Position numbers and translations under genes: made by a program. This document shows positions 34,253 to 43,565 of a DNA stretch of 64,000 bases, one piece after another (positions within the stretch are counted from its first letter, which is position 1; the number at the start of each line of letters is the position of its first letter). Below the pieces are notes generated by a model. That model was not told the origin of the DNA. It did not search any database and worked only from the letters and a program-made list of their open reading frames with translations. Source of the stretch: Hassallia byssoidea VB512170 (GTDB lineage Bacteria; Cyanobacteriota; Cyanobacteriia; Cyanobacteriales; Nostocaceae). Location: assembly GCF_000817785.2 (NCBI RefSeq), contig NZ_JTCM02000009.1, positions 65,166 to 129,165 of the forward strand. Direction: 5' to 3'.

Positions 34253-34493
34253 AGATAACGTTTAAATGCTACAAACAGCAGATAACTTTTTTTGAATTCG
34301 TTTAGTTTATATTCCTATATTACCATGAAATACCGACAATTATTTTCATTTATGAGGTTTTGTAAAGTTAAGTAAAGTTTTTCCGAAGAGAACTAATAAA
34401 AGCAACAACTGTATTGTTAAAGATGATTGAGATTGCTTGTCAAAGTAACTACTTACGCGACAAACTAGAAATTAAATACAGGCAATTATTTTT

Positions 34494-34979
34494 ATGAATG
34501 CTATTTCCAACGTTGAATTCAAGCGCCCGATTTGGCAAACCGCTGTTATCTTGACTTTGGGCTTCTGGCTCAGTGCTAGTATAGTTTTAGATTGGGTAAT
34601 TATGCCTAGTCTTTATCTTTCCGGCATGATGACTCAAGCTGGTTTTGCCACAGCAGGCTATGCAATCTTCTGGAATTTTAATCGCATTGAATTATTGTCT
34701 GCTGGCATAATATTGACTGGTGTTTTGGCTATGAGCAAAACTCATAGCTGGCGTGCTGGTACTGTGGTTTTAGCAGTATTGCTACTAGCTGTATCTTTGG
34801 TTGATACTTATTTCTTAACTCCACAAATGTCTGCAATTGGAGTTCAACTGAATTTGTTTGAAACAGCTACTACAACTCGAGCGTCCATGAGTTTGTTACA
34901 CGGTAGTTACTGGGTGCTGGAAGCTTTGAAGTTATTGGCTGCGGGGACTTTATTGAGTCGCTGCTGGCGAGAAGTTTAA
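34494..34979 (+). CDS. Four-helix membrane protein (DUF4149-like)
   Basis: A 161-residue integral membrane protein with four hydrophobic segments (about 15-40, 62-82, 88-108 and 128-155). The early WLSASIVLDWVIMPSLYLSG and later FLTPQMSAIGVQLNLFETAT resemble DUF4149-type proteins. The function is unknown. It is followed by a strong bidirectional terminator. Confidence 0.7.
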   Translation: MNAISNVEFKRPIWQTAVILTLGFWLSASIVLDWVIMPSLYLSGMMTQAGFATAGYAIFWNFNRIELLSAGIILTGVLAMSKTHSWRAGTVVLAVLLLAVSLVDTYFLTPQMSAIGVQLNLFETATTTRASMSLLHGSYWVLEALKLLAAGTLLSRCWREV

Positions 34980-35000
34980 TACTATGCCGCTATAATTAAA

Positions 35001-35044
35001 AATTGCCTACCAGACTGATAATGACTGGTAGGCAATTGTTTTAT
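35001..35044. terminator. Strong bidirectional terminator
   Basis: AATTGCCTACCAG, 11-base loop, CTGGTAGGCAATT then GTTTT: a 13-bp perfect stem between convergent genes (DUF4149-like and GDT1 half). Confidence 0.88.
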
Positions 35045-35057
35045 TGTAGTTAAAGGC

Positions 35058-35351
35058 TTATTCAGAATCTGCGGATGCTTCATTATTAGGTAACAGCAGA
35101 CGTAAAGCGAGTATGGCAAATCCCACAGCAGCGATCGCTTTTAACAAACGTGTCGGTAATAATTCTGCCACAGTTCCCCCTGCCAGCGCTCCTAACAAGC
35201 TAGTCAGCAGCAACGCACCCGCTGTCCCGAAGAACACTGCACGCTTCGATTGACAACGACCTGAAAGTGCGATCGCCGCTAACTGACTTTTATCACCTAA
35301 TTCTGATAAAAAAACTGTAATAAAACTTAACCCTAAAAGATGCCAGTCCAT
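35058..35351 (-). CDS. GDT1/UPF0016 half-transporter, subunit A
   Basis: A 97-residue membrane protein containing a single UPF0016/GDT1 repeat: signature ELGDKSQLAAIALSGRCQSK (E-x-G-D-[KR]-[ST]) and three membrane helices. Full GDT1/Mnx proteins have two such repeats and export Mn2+ or move Ca2+/H+. Here the second repeat is encoded by the neighbouring gene, so the two probably assemble as a heterodimer. It lies 59 bases after its partner on the same strand, with an AAGGA ribosome-binding site. Confidence 0.88.
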   Translation of the reverse strand: MDWHLLGLSFITVFLSELGDKSQLAAIALSGRCQSKRAVFFGTAGALLLTSLLGALAGGTVAELLPTRLLKAIAAVGFAILALRLLLPNNEASADSE

Positions 35352-35410
35352 TAATTTTATCCTTTGTTAATTGTTCGACTAACTACTAACCAATAACTAC
35401 TAACCAATAA

Positions 35411-35839
35411 CTAATAACCAATAACCACATCCCAAAACAGCATTATGGAAATCAGCAACAACATTACCCCGGCGGCTTTTTCCACGGTTTTCGGAGAAAG
35501 TCGGCTGGCTATCCAACTACCCAAAAGTACACCTAATAAACTTGTGGTAATCAACGCAGCCGCAGATCCCATGAATACCACCCACGGCGAATGCGATTGA
35601 GCACTCATCAACAAAGTTGATAACTGCGTTTTATCGCCAATTTCCGCGAGAAATATTGTGATAAATGTAGTGCCGAAGGTTACTAGTACGGACTGTGGTT
35701 TTTCCGCACAATCAGCATCCACAGGCTCAACTGGCTCAATAATGATATTTATTGAGTCGCTTTCGATACCGTTTATTAGTTCTGTCTCGCTTTCAATTGG
35801 AGATATGGCACAAAGGCTCAAAGGCGCATCAAGTTTCAC
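35411..35839 (-). CDS. GDT1/UPF0016 half-transporter, subunit B
   Basis: A 142-residue protein. Its polar N-terminal 48 residues are acidic (IESETELINGIESDSINIII). The rest is one UPF0016 repeat with signature EIGDKTQLSTLLMSAQSHSP and three helices ending LLLISIMLFWDVVIGY. It is paired with the 97-residue gene downstream. By family knowledge the pair is a divalent cation (Mn2+/Ca2+) exporter in the thylakoid or plasma membrane; the substrate is not provable here. Confidence 0.87.
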   Translation of the reverse strand: MKLDAPLSLCAISPIESETELINGIESDSINIIIEPVEPVDADCAEKPQSVLVTFGTTFITIFLAEIGDKTQLSTLLMSAQSHSPWVVFMGSAAALITTSLLGVLLGSWIASRLSPKTVEKAAGVMLLLISIMLFWDVVIGY

Positions 35840-35924
35840 TCTTCAGTAGTCCTATGGTGAGGGTTTTTCATATTCTTCTCATTTTCTCAGATTATCGTCA
35901 TAAATTGCAACAGTGTAGGTAATT

Positions 35925-36080
35925 GGTAATTGGTAATCGGTAAGAAAGGAGGGGGAAAGGGGAAAGGGGAAAGGGGAAAGGGTAAGAAAAACTTCTTTTC
36001 TTCCTTTTCCCTTTACCCTTTAACCTTTTCCCCTCATAAATTTTCCCATTCCCCATTCCCCATTCCCCATTCCCCATTCC
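35925..36080. repeat. GGGGAAA / CCCCATT tandem repeats
   Basis: Runs of GGGGAAA units, then complementary TTTTCCCTTTACCC, then CCCCATT tandem units. This is fold-back repeat DNA downstream of the Cys-cluster gene, with no coding content supported. Confidence 0.85.
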
Positions 36081-36081
36081 C

Positions 36082-36432
36082 TCATAAACCAACAGAAGAA
36101 TCAAAGCGGAGTATTTCCAGACTGCGATCGCCATAAACTCCCTCTATCTGTTGACGACAGCAATCAATGGCAAAATCATTCAGTTCCTCTGGTTCTATAC
36201 CATACATATCTTGAAACACCTCTGTTTCTACACGGCAGAAACGAGGACGATTTGCGTAAATGCGGCATTCTCTCGTGGTATGGTCAAAATTAACGCACCA
36301 TCCACCTTCACCTACCATGCTCAGATACAGTTCCAGTTCCTCTGGTAATAAATACTCTTCTAAGTCTGGACGCTCTGCTGGGTCTAGATGACAGCAGGCT
36401 CCACATTGCTTTATACATTCCCAAATTGCCAT
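36082..36432 (-). CDS. YkgJ-family Cys-cluster protein
   Basis: A 116-residue protein with the Cys-rich zinc/iron chelating signature: CIKQCGACCHLD near the N-terminus, then GGWCVNFDHTTRECRIYANR and PRFCRVE. The spacing (Cx3CxxCC...C...C...C) is that of the YkgJ/UPF0153 family. The function is unknown. The frame continues upstream through repeat DNA (PTPHSPLPTP-type translation), but ATG 36432 begins MAIWECIKQCGACC, the normal N-terminus. Confidence 0.87.
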   Translation of the reverse strand: MAIWECIKQCGACCHLDPAERPDLEEYLLPEELELYLSMVGEGGWCVNFDHTTRECRIYANRPRFCRVETEVFQDMYGIEPEELNDFAIDCCRQQIEGVYGDRSLEILRFDSSVGL

Positions 36433-36660
<228 letters not shown>

Positions 36661-36790
36661 TATGTTTTTTCTTATAATTTTGTTAAGTAAATTAAATTCT
36701 AGGCGCGATCGCCGGATATGATCATTTTCGGGTTTTGCATTTGATTTATTTAATTTTTTAGATCAATATTGAATTCAACCGGAGGCAATA

Positions 36791-36913
36791 ATGTTTGACG
36801 CTTTAGCGAATATCCATTGGGAAGTTATATTTCAGCTAGTTTCAGTTGGGCTAATTATGATAGCTGGACCAGTAGTTATATTTTTGCTAGCATTTCGCAA
36901 CGGCAACCTTTAA
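36791..36913 (+). CDS. psb30: Photosystem II protein Psb30 (Ycf12)
   Basis: A 40-residue single-helix protein: a short N-terminus (MFDALANIHWEVIF), a hydrophobic helix with SVGLIMIAGPVVIFLLA, and the ending FRNGNL. The EVIFQL...AGP-VI-LLA-R-G-L pattern matches Psb30/Ycf12, a small peripheral subunit of photosystem II. A strong GGAGG ribosome-binding site lies 6-10 bases upstream of the ATG. It is shorter than usual gene-finding cut-offs. A GTAGAGACG repeat follows 15 bases after the stop. Confidence 0.9.
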   Translation: MFDALANIHWEVIFQLVSVGLIMIAGPVVIFLLAFRNGNL

Positions 36914-36927
36914 GAGTTATCAATGAG

Positions 36928-36956
36928 GTAGAGACGTTCCGACGGAACGTCTGTAC
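36928..36956. repeat. GTAGAGACG palindromic repeat (copy 3)
   Basis: GTAGAGACGTTCCG-A-CGGAACGTCTGTAC, one mismatch from a perfect palindrome, directly downstream of psb30 and convergent with recJ. Confidence 0.88.
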
Positions 36957-36999
36957 TTATAGGAGCGGAGTTAATTGAGTACTTATAATTCCGCTCCTC

Positions 37000-39213
37000 C
37001 TAACTCTTAACTGATTTTAAAGCCTGAAGTGCAGCTTGGATAATGCCGTCATACTGCGGTTGAGAAATATCAACTATTTTAGCGTCTTGGCGATTGGTTC
37101 CCAAAAGAGCGCTCTGATGTCCACAGCAGACAGCGAGAACTTTACCTTCAGAATTTTTAATTCTTAATTCTGGTAACTCACCATTTTGATAGATGCCACA
37201 GGTATAGTGGCGTTGGTTATACTCAAAGGTGCTTTTTGACGGCGTAGATGCTGAGGTGAAAGACAGGTGAGATTGTTTTGCAAGTCTGACACCTAGTAAT
37301 TCTAACTCAATTGTGGTGTTGCCGTTAAAGTTATTTTCGCGTAATTTGTAAGCGATATCTAATCGTGAGGGTAAGGGGAAGTAGTCACCCCAACGCCAAG
37401 CGATCGCTTTAATTTTAAATTGTCGATTGTCGATTATTTGCGCCACTGTCAGTTTAATGTGACCTTTGCCAACGATTTGTTGCTCAATTACTTGGACATT
37501 AGGTGTCCAGAATACCGGATCGGGGTTGTCGATACCGCAGGGGTGAAGGGCATTAAGCTGTTGATAAAGCTGAGAATTGATTTCATTCAGGTAAGCTTTG
37601 GCATCAATTTTGATTAATGGTTTGATATGCTCAAGTTCTAGAGACTTGTTAGCAAACTCACACAATCGCTTTCGCAATGCTGCCAAATTTTCTGCTGGGA
37701 AAGAAAATCCTCCGGCGGCTTTGTGTCCGCCATATTTGCCAAGCAAGTCATGACAATATTCCAAAGCTGCAAACACATTAAACTCTGGAATTCCGCGTGC
37801 GGAACCGCGAATGTGTGTTTCATCCTCATAAGTGGCGATGAACACAGGCACACCGTAGCGTTCCACCAAGCGAGAGGCGACAATACCAATCACACCATGA
37901 TGCCAATTTGATTTTACAACAACTAATACCCGGTCTTGCTGTAAAGATGAGATAAATTCAGTTTCGACGATGGCGATCGCTTCAGATTCAATTTCTGAAC
38001 ACATTTGCTGGCGTTGCTTATTAATCGCTTCGCACTGCATCGCTTTTTCTAGCGCTATCCCCATATCATCAGTAGTCAGCAAATCTATCACAATTTGCGG
38101 ATCGCCAATCCGACCAATCGCATTAATTCGCGGACCCAAGCGAAAGCCGATATCTTCTGGCTTTAACGATTTTGGATTTTGGATTTTGGATTTTGGATTT
38201 GAGGAGTCAAAAGTTGTAGAGACGCGATTAATCGCGTCTGTACAAGAGTTATTAATCGCTTCATTCCCTTGTCCCCCTTGTCCCCCTTGTCCCTCTTGTC
38301 CCCCTTGTCCTCCTTGTCCCCCCACTCCCCCACTCCCCCTCTCCCCCCCTCCTCCAACACCTGCTACCTGAATTAACGCTTGCACTCCGGCTAACTTGGA
38401 TTTGGGTAACTGTTGTAAACCGCGTTTCACCCAGCGTCGGTTGACTCCAATCAATGGTGCTAAGTCTGCAATGGTTCCCAATGTAAAAAGTGCTAGCATC
38501 GGCTGAATTAAGCCTTTAGCTTGTCCTAGTTGTTGTGCTAGACAAACTGCCAAAATATAGGCAACGCCAACACCAGCGACACTGCGATAAGGTGAGGATT
38601 CGGCTATGAGTTTCGGGTTGAGGATGGCATTTGCCGGCGGTAATTGCTGGGGGATGTCGTGGTGGTCGGTGATAATTACTTTGAGATTGAGTTCTCTGGC
38701 AAAAGCGATCGCATCATACGCAGAGATACCATTATCTACTGTGAGAATTAGTTTAACACCTTCGTTTGAAAATTCTTCAACAATGCGTTTATTAATGCCG
38801 TAGCCTTCGTGCATTCGGCTGGGGATGGCGTAGTCAACAAGAGCGCCTAAAGTTCGCAGACTACGCAATAATAAAGCTGTGCTAGTCATGCCATCTGCAT
38901 CGTAGTCACCGCAGATAGCGATTTTTTCTTTTGATGCGATCGCCGACTCTAACAACTCTAAACTTACCGCCAAATCTGGAAATTCTGTTAGCGGGGAAGG
39001 CAAACTTAAAGATTCTGGATCTAAAAAAGCTTGCACTTGTTCTGGGGTTTTGATACCGCGATTTATCAGCAATTGGCTGATTATCGGTGATATATTTGTA
39101 ACTATTGCCAGTTTTTGGGCAATTTCTGGTTTGTCAGGGCAAATTTGCCAGCGTTGAATCGGCAAACGAGTTAGTCGGCGATCGGGCAATTCAGATGTAA
39201 GTTGGTCTGCCAT
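37000..39213 (-). CDS. recJ: Single-stranded-DNA exonuclease RecJ with in-frame repeat insertion
   Basis: A 737-residue RecJ. DHH-family motifs: ICGDYDADGMTSTALLLRSL (about 97), ILTVDNGISAYD, and the DHH box ITDHHDIPQQLPPANAILNP (about 184). The DHHA1 domain contains RLVERYGVPVFIAT and GKYGGHKAAGGFSF, followed by the OB domain. It degrades single-stranded DNA 5' to 3' in recombination and repair. Between the conserved KSKLAGVQALIQVAGV and KPEDIGFRLGPRINAIGR, about 65 residues (286-350) are Gly/Gln-rich and then repeat-derived. The ATG at 39213 (MADQLTSEL) is preferred over an upstream GTG. Confidence 0.94.
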   Translation of the reverse strand: MADQLTSELPDRRLTRLPIQRWQICPDKPEIAQKLAIVTNISPIISQLLINRGIKTPEQVQAFLDPESLSLPSPLTEFPDLAVSLELLESAIASKEKIAICGDYDADGMTSTALLLRSLRTLGALVDYAIPSRMHEGYGINKRIVEEFSNEGVKLILTVDNGISAYDAIAFARELNLKVIITDHHDIPQQLPPANAILNPKLIAESSPYRSVAGVGVAYILAVCLAQQLGQAKGLIQPMLALFTLGTIADLAPLIGVNRRWVKRGLQQLPKSKLAGVQALIQVAGVGGGGERGSGGVGGQGGQGGQEGQGGQGGQGNEAINNSCTDAINRVSTTFDSSNPKSKIQNPKSLKPEDIGFRLGPRINAIGRIGDPQIVIDLLTTDDMGIALEKAMQCEAINKQRQQMCSEIESEAIAIVETEFISSLQQDRVLVVVKSNWHHGVIGIVASRLVERYGVPVFIATYEDETHIRGSARGIPEFNVFAALEYCHDLLGKYGGHKAAGGFSFPAENLAALRKRLCEFANKSLELEHIKPLIKIDAKAYLNEINSQLYQQLNALHPCGIDNPDPVFWTPNVQVIEQQIVGKGHIKLTVAQIIDNRQFKIKAIAWRWGDYFPLPSRLDIAYKLRENNFNGNTTIELELLGVRLAKQSHLSFTSASTPSKSTFEYNQRHYTCGIYQNGELPELRIKNSEGKVLAVCCGHQSALLGTNRQDAKIVDISQPQYDGIIQAALQALKSVKS
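38163..38357. repeat. Composite repeat insertion inside recJ
   Basis: Three repeat types are stacked. GATTTTG heptamers at about 38169-38199. The palindrome GTAGAGACGCGATTAATCGCGTC-type at 38216-38243 (copy 4 of that family). CCCCCTTGT / CCCCACTCC tandem units at about 38268-38345. All are in frame without stops, and translate to Gly/Gln-rich GGQGGQGGQ and PKSKIQNPKS segments. Confidence 0.85.
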
Positions 39214-39228
39214 GCAAGCTATCAGCAC

Positions 39229-39610
39229 TTCAGGTGTCAGCTTTTAGCGTAAAGTCTCAAGCTGAATGTGTAAAGTGGCATGTACGTAAGTAAAACAGTT
39301 CTTTATTCCGTAATTATACTGTAGCAAAAATTAGTTAACAGTATATAATTTTTCTATACATTAGATTAATTTATCATGAAGCTTGTTTCAGTTAATCGGG
39401 GTTAGTTACTAACTTATCTGGGGTCATCTGTCAAATATCATGTCAGCAAAACTTCAAAAAATATACTTAATTAGCGATTTGTTTCAAAGGATAAATCGCC
39501 GAATATACCAGATCATTGAGTGCCATTTAATTGAGAAAAGTTATTAAATTAGTACTTGAAAAATTGATTGCCAAATTGTTAAATAGCACCAAAAAAGATG
39601 AACAGATAAA
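39229..39610. other. AT-rich divergent intergenic region
   Basis: A 382-base gap between recJ and the GGDEF/EAL gene, transcribed away from each other. AT-rich; no gene, palindrome or repeat stands out. Confidence 0.4.
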
Positions 39611-42600
39611 ATGAGTCTGCTTCAAAGGAATAATAAAGCATCACCACACATGAAATATTTGGAACTGGAGCAGATTTGTAACAAGTTTTCAGATAATCGG
39701 CAGATGGAATACTTACAAATCAATAGAGATTTTCACATCCTAGATGTCTCTGAACAAGTGCAACGGTTTGCCGATCGTCCACCGGAGGTGATGCTTTTAA
39801 GAGATGTCCGCCTTGGCTTTCCGGAACTAATAGGAGTGGAAGATATCCTAATAGACATTTTGGAAGGAAGAAAGCAATATTTTGAGTTAAAAGGAATAAC
39901 GCGTGTTTCGGAAAATTATACTTTATTATACATTGATTTGTATGTGATAAATCTGGATAGAAAGTTGCTAATCTTCTTTGAAAATGCAACATCAAGAATG
40001 GTTTTGCAGCAAAATTTAGTCCAGAAAAATCGCGAGGCAAATATTTTATTGAGGAAATTAACAGCTTCGGAAAATTATCTTGATAATATTATTAGATCTA
40101 TCGCTGATGTATTGTTGGTAACAAATAGCTTTGGAAAGATAAAAAGAGTCAATCAAGCCGCAATTGATTTATTTGGCTATAGCGAAACGGAATTATTAGA
40201 GAAGCATATTTCCCAGATTATTAATGGAGAAGAGTTATTATCAAAAGAAAACCAAGGAGATTCCAGCAGAAATGCGAAATTTTTGCAAAATTGCGAAGTT
40301 GTTTGTCAAACAAAAACCGGGGATGAGGTTTTTGTCGCTTTTTCGGCAGCAGTAATTCAGACTGATATTAATCAGAATTCACCAGATTTAGTTTATATCG
40401 GTCGGGACATTACAGAACGTAAGCGATCGCAAGCGCGTCTTTCTGCGGAACATGCCACAACCCGGATATTGTCAGAATCAGCCAAGCTGGAAGAAGCGAC
40501 TCCAAAAATTTTGTCAGTTATCTGCGAATACTTGGGATGGGAAGTAGGGGAACTTTGGATGTTAGACGAGCAAGCCAACGTGCTACGCTATGTGGAAACT
40601 TGGCATTTGCCGTCGGTTGATATCCCAGAGTTTTTGTTGGCTTCCCGGCAGATCGCCTTTTCACCAGGTATTGGGCTACCAGGTCGCGTCTGGGCTAGCG
40701 GTGAACCGGTCTGGATTGAAGATATCAACTCAGAAACGAATTTTCTGCGAACAAAGAGTGCAATCCAAGAAGGACTGCACGGTGCTTTTGGTTTTCCTCT
40801 CAAAAATCAAAGCGAAATTCTCGGCGTTATCACCTTTTTCAGCCGAAAGATTCAGCCACCACAGTCGGATTTGCAGTTCATGATGACGGCGATCGGCAGT
40901 CAAATTGGTCAATTTATCAAGCGCAAACAAGCAGAAACGGCGTTGCTTGAAAGCGAAGAACTCTTTCAAGCTTTCATGAATAACAGTCCGACGGTGGCTT
41001 TTATGAAAGACGAGGGAGGGCGCTACGTTTACGTTAACAAGCAGTTAGAGCAAGTTTTTAACATAAAATCGGCTTCTTTGCGAGGTAAGACCGATTTTGA
41101 TTGGTTGCCGCACGACACAGCAAAACAGATACATGAAAATGATATATTTGTCATGTCTACAGGTAAAACTGTAGAGCTAATTGAGGCTGTTCCTACCCCA
41201 GATGGATGTCTGCATCACTGGTTAGTCTTCAAATTTCCTTTTGAAAACGCTGCGGGACAAAAGTTTGTTGGTGGTGTGGCGGTTGATATTAGCGATCGCC
41301 ATCGTCTAGAACAACAGATTCGGCATCGTTTAGAACAAGAACTTTTTGAAGAAAAAGAACTCGCGCAAGTGACGTTACGATCTATCGGGGATGCAGTTAT
41401 CACCACCGATGCTGAAAGTAAAATTAGATTTCTTAACCCAGTCGCTGAAGAACTCACCGGTTGGAGTCAGCAATCAGCGCAAGGAAAGCCGTTGACAGAG
41501 GTATTTCAAATTATCCACGAAGTTACCCGCGAACCAGTAGAAAACCCAGTAGAAAAAGCTTTACGCGAAGGTAATATTGTCTCTCTTGCTAAGGATACTG
41601 TTTTAATTAGTCGCAATGGTAATGAGTTTGCTGTTGAAGATTCTGCCGCACCAATTCGCACTCTTGATGATGAAATAATCGGTGCTGTGATGGTGTTTCA
41701 TGATGTTACCACAGCCCGCTCTCTGGCACGTCAACTAAGTTGGCAAGCGAGTCACGATGCTTTAACAGGACTAGTTAACCGCCGTGAGTTTGAAAATTGC
41801 CTGACTCAAACTTTAGCCTTTGCCAGAACACAAAATCAACAACATGCATTGTGTTATCTAGATTTAGATCAGTTCAAAATTGTTAATGATACTTGCGGTC
41901 ATATCGTTGGTGATGAACTTTTGCGCCAAGTAACCGCACTATTTCAGGCTCAGGTGCGTTCCAGCGATACTTTAGCACGTTTGGGCGGAGATGAATTTGG
42001 TATTTTGCTCAACCATTGCTCTCTAGAGGCAGCACTACCGATCGCCAAGATGCTGCGTGAAAGTATCGAAGCATTTCGTTTTGTTTGGCAAGATAAAACT
42101 TTTAAACTTGGTGTCAGTATCGGTTTGGTTGAGATTAATCAGAACAGTGAAAGCGTAACTACCGTTTTAAGTGCTGCTGATGCAGCTTGCTATGCTGCCA
42201 AAAATAACGGACGCAATCGAGTACATATTTATCAAGCTGATGATACTCAACTAACGCAGCAGCAAGGTGAAATGCAATGGGTAGCGCGGATTACTCAAGC
42301 TTTAGAAGAAAATCGTTTTTGCCTTTATTACCAGCCGATTGTCCCGATTACCGAATCTGAAAATGGCGAACATTATGAAGTGCTGTTGCGTCTTGTGGAT
42401 GAAGTCGGGAACTTGGTATCACCGATCGCCTTTATGTCATCGGCTGAACGTTACAATTTAATGCAAACTCTTGACCGTTGGGTAATCTGCACCCTCTTTG
42501 CTACTCAAGGACAGCATTATCGAGAAACCTGGAAAGGTTGTCAATTAGATAAAATTGGTTGCGGCTGTTTGTATGCTATCAACCTTTCTGGTGCGAGTAT

Positions 42601-43033
42601 TAACGATGAGCAGTTTATCGAATTTCTGCACGAACAGTTTGCATTATACCAAATTCCGCCAGCATTAATCTGCTTTGAAATTACCGAAACCGTAGCGATC
42701 GCTAATTTAGGAAAAGCGGCTCAATTCATTCGTTCGCTGCGAGAAATTGGCTGTCACTTCGCTTTGGATGACTTTGGTAGTGGAATGTCTTCGTTTGCTT
42801 ATCTCAAAAATCTGCCAGTAGACTATCTGAAAATTGATGGCAGCTTCATTAAGGATATTGTCGATGACCCGATTGATTTAGCAATGGTAGAAGCAATAAA
42901 TCAAATTGGTCATTTGATGGGTATTAAAACTATCGCCGAGTTTGTCGAAAATCAAGAAATCTTAACAAAAATTACCGCTTTGGGCGTCGATTATGCACAG
43001 GGTTATGGTATCGCCAAACCGCGTCCGTTTTGA
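39611..43033 (+). CDS. PAS/GAF sensor with GGDEF and EAL domains
   Basis: A 1140-residue c-di-GMP signalling protein with no membrane segments. Order: an N-terminal region of unknown type (1-150), PAS (about 155-270), GAF (about 285-445), two PAS (about 450-565 and 585-700), GGDEF (about 715-875) and EAL (about 895-1140). The cyclase motif GGDEF is intact (LARLGGDEFGILLNHC, about 792). The EAL motif is EVL (YEVLLRLVDE, about 922), with ITETVAI, DDFGSGMSSFAYLKNLP and the KIDGSF segment kept; so phosphodiesterase activity is plausible but not certain. The sensory ligands are unknown. Confidence 0.92.
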   Translation: MSLLQRNNKASPHMKYLELEQICNKFSDNRQMEYLQINRDFHILDVSEQVQRFADRPPEVMLLRDVRLGFPELIGVEDILIDILEGRKQYFELKGITRVSENYTLLYIDLYVINLDRKLLIFFENATSRMVLQQNLVQKNREANILLRKLTASENYLDNIIRSIADVLLVTNSFGKIKRVNQAAIDLFGYSETELLEKHISQIINGEELLSKENQGDSSRNAKFLQNCEVVCQTKTGDEVFVAFSAAVIQTDINQNSPDLVYIGRDITERKRSQARLSAEHATTRILSESAKLEEATPKILSVICEYLGWEVGELWMLDEQANVLRYVETWHLPSVDIPEFLLASRQIAFSPGIGLPGRVWASGEPVWIEDINSETNFLRTKSAIQEGLHGAFGFPLKNQSEILGVITFFSRKIQPPQSDLQFMMTAIGSQIGQFIKRKQAETALLESEELFQAFMNNSPTVAFMKDEGGRYVYVNKQLEQVFNIKSASLRGKTDFDWLPHDTAKQIHENDIFVMSTGKTVELIEAVPTPDGCLHHWLVFKFPFENAAGQKFVGGVAVDISDRHRLEQQIRHRLEQELFEEKELAQVTLRSIGDAVITTDAESKIRFLNPVAEELTGWSQQSAQGKPLTEVFQIIHEVTREPVENPVEKALREGNIVSLAKDTVLISRNGNEFAVEDSAAPIRTLDDEIIGAVMVFHDVTTARSLARQLSWQASHDALTGLVNRREFENCLTQTLAFARTQNQQHALCYLDLDQFKIVNDTCGHIVGDELLRQVTALFQAQVRSSDTLARLGGDEFGILLNHCSLEAALPIAKMLRESIEAFRFVWQDKTFKLGVSIGLVEINQNSESVTTVLSAADAACYAAKNNGRNRVHIYQADDTQLTQQQGEMQWVARITQALEENRFCLYYQPIVPITESENGEHYEVLLRLVDEVGNLVSPIAFMSSAERYNLMQTLDRWVICTLFATQGQHYRETWKGCQLDKIGCGCLYAINLSGASINDEQFIEFLHEQFALYQIPPALICFEITETVAIANLGKAAQFIRSLREIGCHFALDDFGSGMSSFAYLKNLPVDYLKIDGSFIKDIVDDPIDLAMVEAINQIGHLMGIKTIAEFVENQEILTKITALGVDYAQGYGIAKPRPF

Positions 43034-43035
43034 TT

Positions 43036-43171
43036 GGGGAGTGGGGAGTGGGGAGTGGGGGGCAGGGGGCAGGGGGCAGGGGGCAGGGGGCAGGGGGCAG
43101 GGGGAGGGGGCAGGGAGTAGGGGGCAGGGGGCAGGGAGTAGGGGGCAGGGAGTAGGGGGCAGGGGGCAGGA
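43036..43171. repeat. GGGGGCA / GGGGAGT tandem repeats, upstream arm
   Basis: GGGGAGT heptamers followed by about a dozen GGGGGCAG units, ending just before the four-helix-bundle gene. The last unit (CAGGAGAG) supplies its ribosome-binding site. The complementary arm is at 43566-43612. Confidence 0.92.
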
Positions 43172-43174
43172 GAG

Positions 43175-43561
43175 ATGAGAAAAGAACCAATTAAAAGTCA
43201 TGAGGACTTGGAAGTATACCAAATGGCATTTGATGCAGCTATGAAAATCTTTGAACTATCAAAGAAGTTTCCCGTGGAAGAGAGATATTCTTTGACTGAC
43301 CAAATTCGTAGATCGTCACGCTCTGTTTGCGCTAATTTAGCTGAAGCATGGAGAAAGCGGCGTTATGAAGCAGCTTTTATAGCTAAACTAAACGATTCTG
43401 AAGCAGAAGCCGCAGAGACTCAAACGTGGCTCAAATTCGCCGTTAAATGCAATTATCTGGACGTTGAAACAGCTCGAGAACTTTATGCAACTTACAATCG
43501 AGTTTTGGGAATTCTAGTAACCATGATCAACAATCCATCACCTTGGCTTTTGAAGCGCTAA
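43175..43561 (+). CDS. Four-helix-bundle protein (S23/IVS family)
   Basis: A 128-residue protein of the '23S rRNA intervening sequence / four-helix bundle' family: HEDLEVYQMAFDAAMKIFEL, SLTDQIRRSSRSVCANLAEA, then FIAKLNDSEAEAAETQTWLK. Family members form homopentamers; relatives act as Avd-type accessory proteins in diversity-generating retroelements or lie within rRNA intervening sequences. Here no reverse transcriptase or variable repeat is seen. The gene is boxed by inverted GGGGGCA / TGCCCCC tandem repeats, which suggests it moved as a unit. Confidence 0.9.
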   Translation: MRKEPIKSHEDLEVYQMAFDAAMKIFELSKKFPVEERYSLTDQIRRSSRSVCANLAEAWRKRRYEAAFIAKLNDSEAEAAETQTWLKFAVKCNYLDVETARELYATYNRVLGILVTMINNPSPWLLKR

Positions 43562-43565
43562 TTCT

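Noticed and set aside
42962..43222. Pro/Cys-rich minus-strand frames over the 43.1-kb repeats
   Set aside because: Artefacts of the GGGGGCA heptamers, which leave frames open in several phases.
43175..43561. Diversity-generating retroelement (the four-helix protein resembles Avd)
   Set aside because: No reverse transcriptase, template repeat or variable repeat pair was found nearby.
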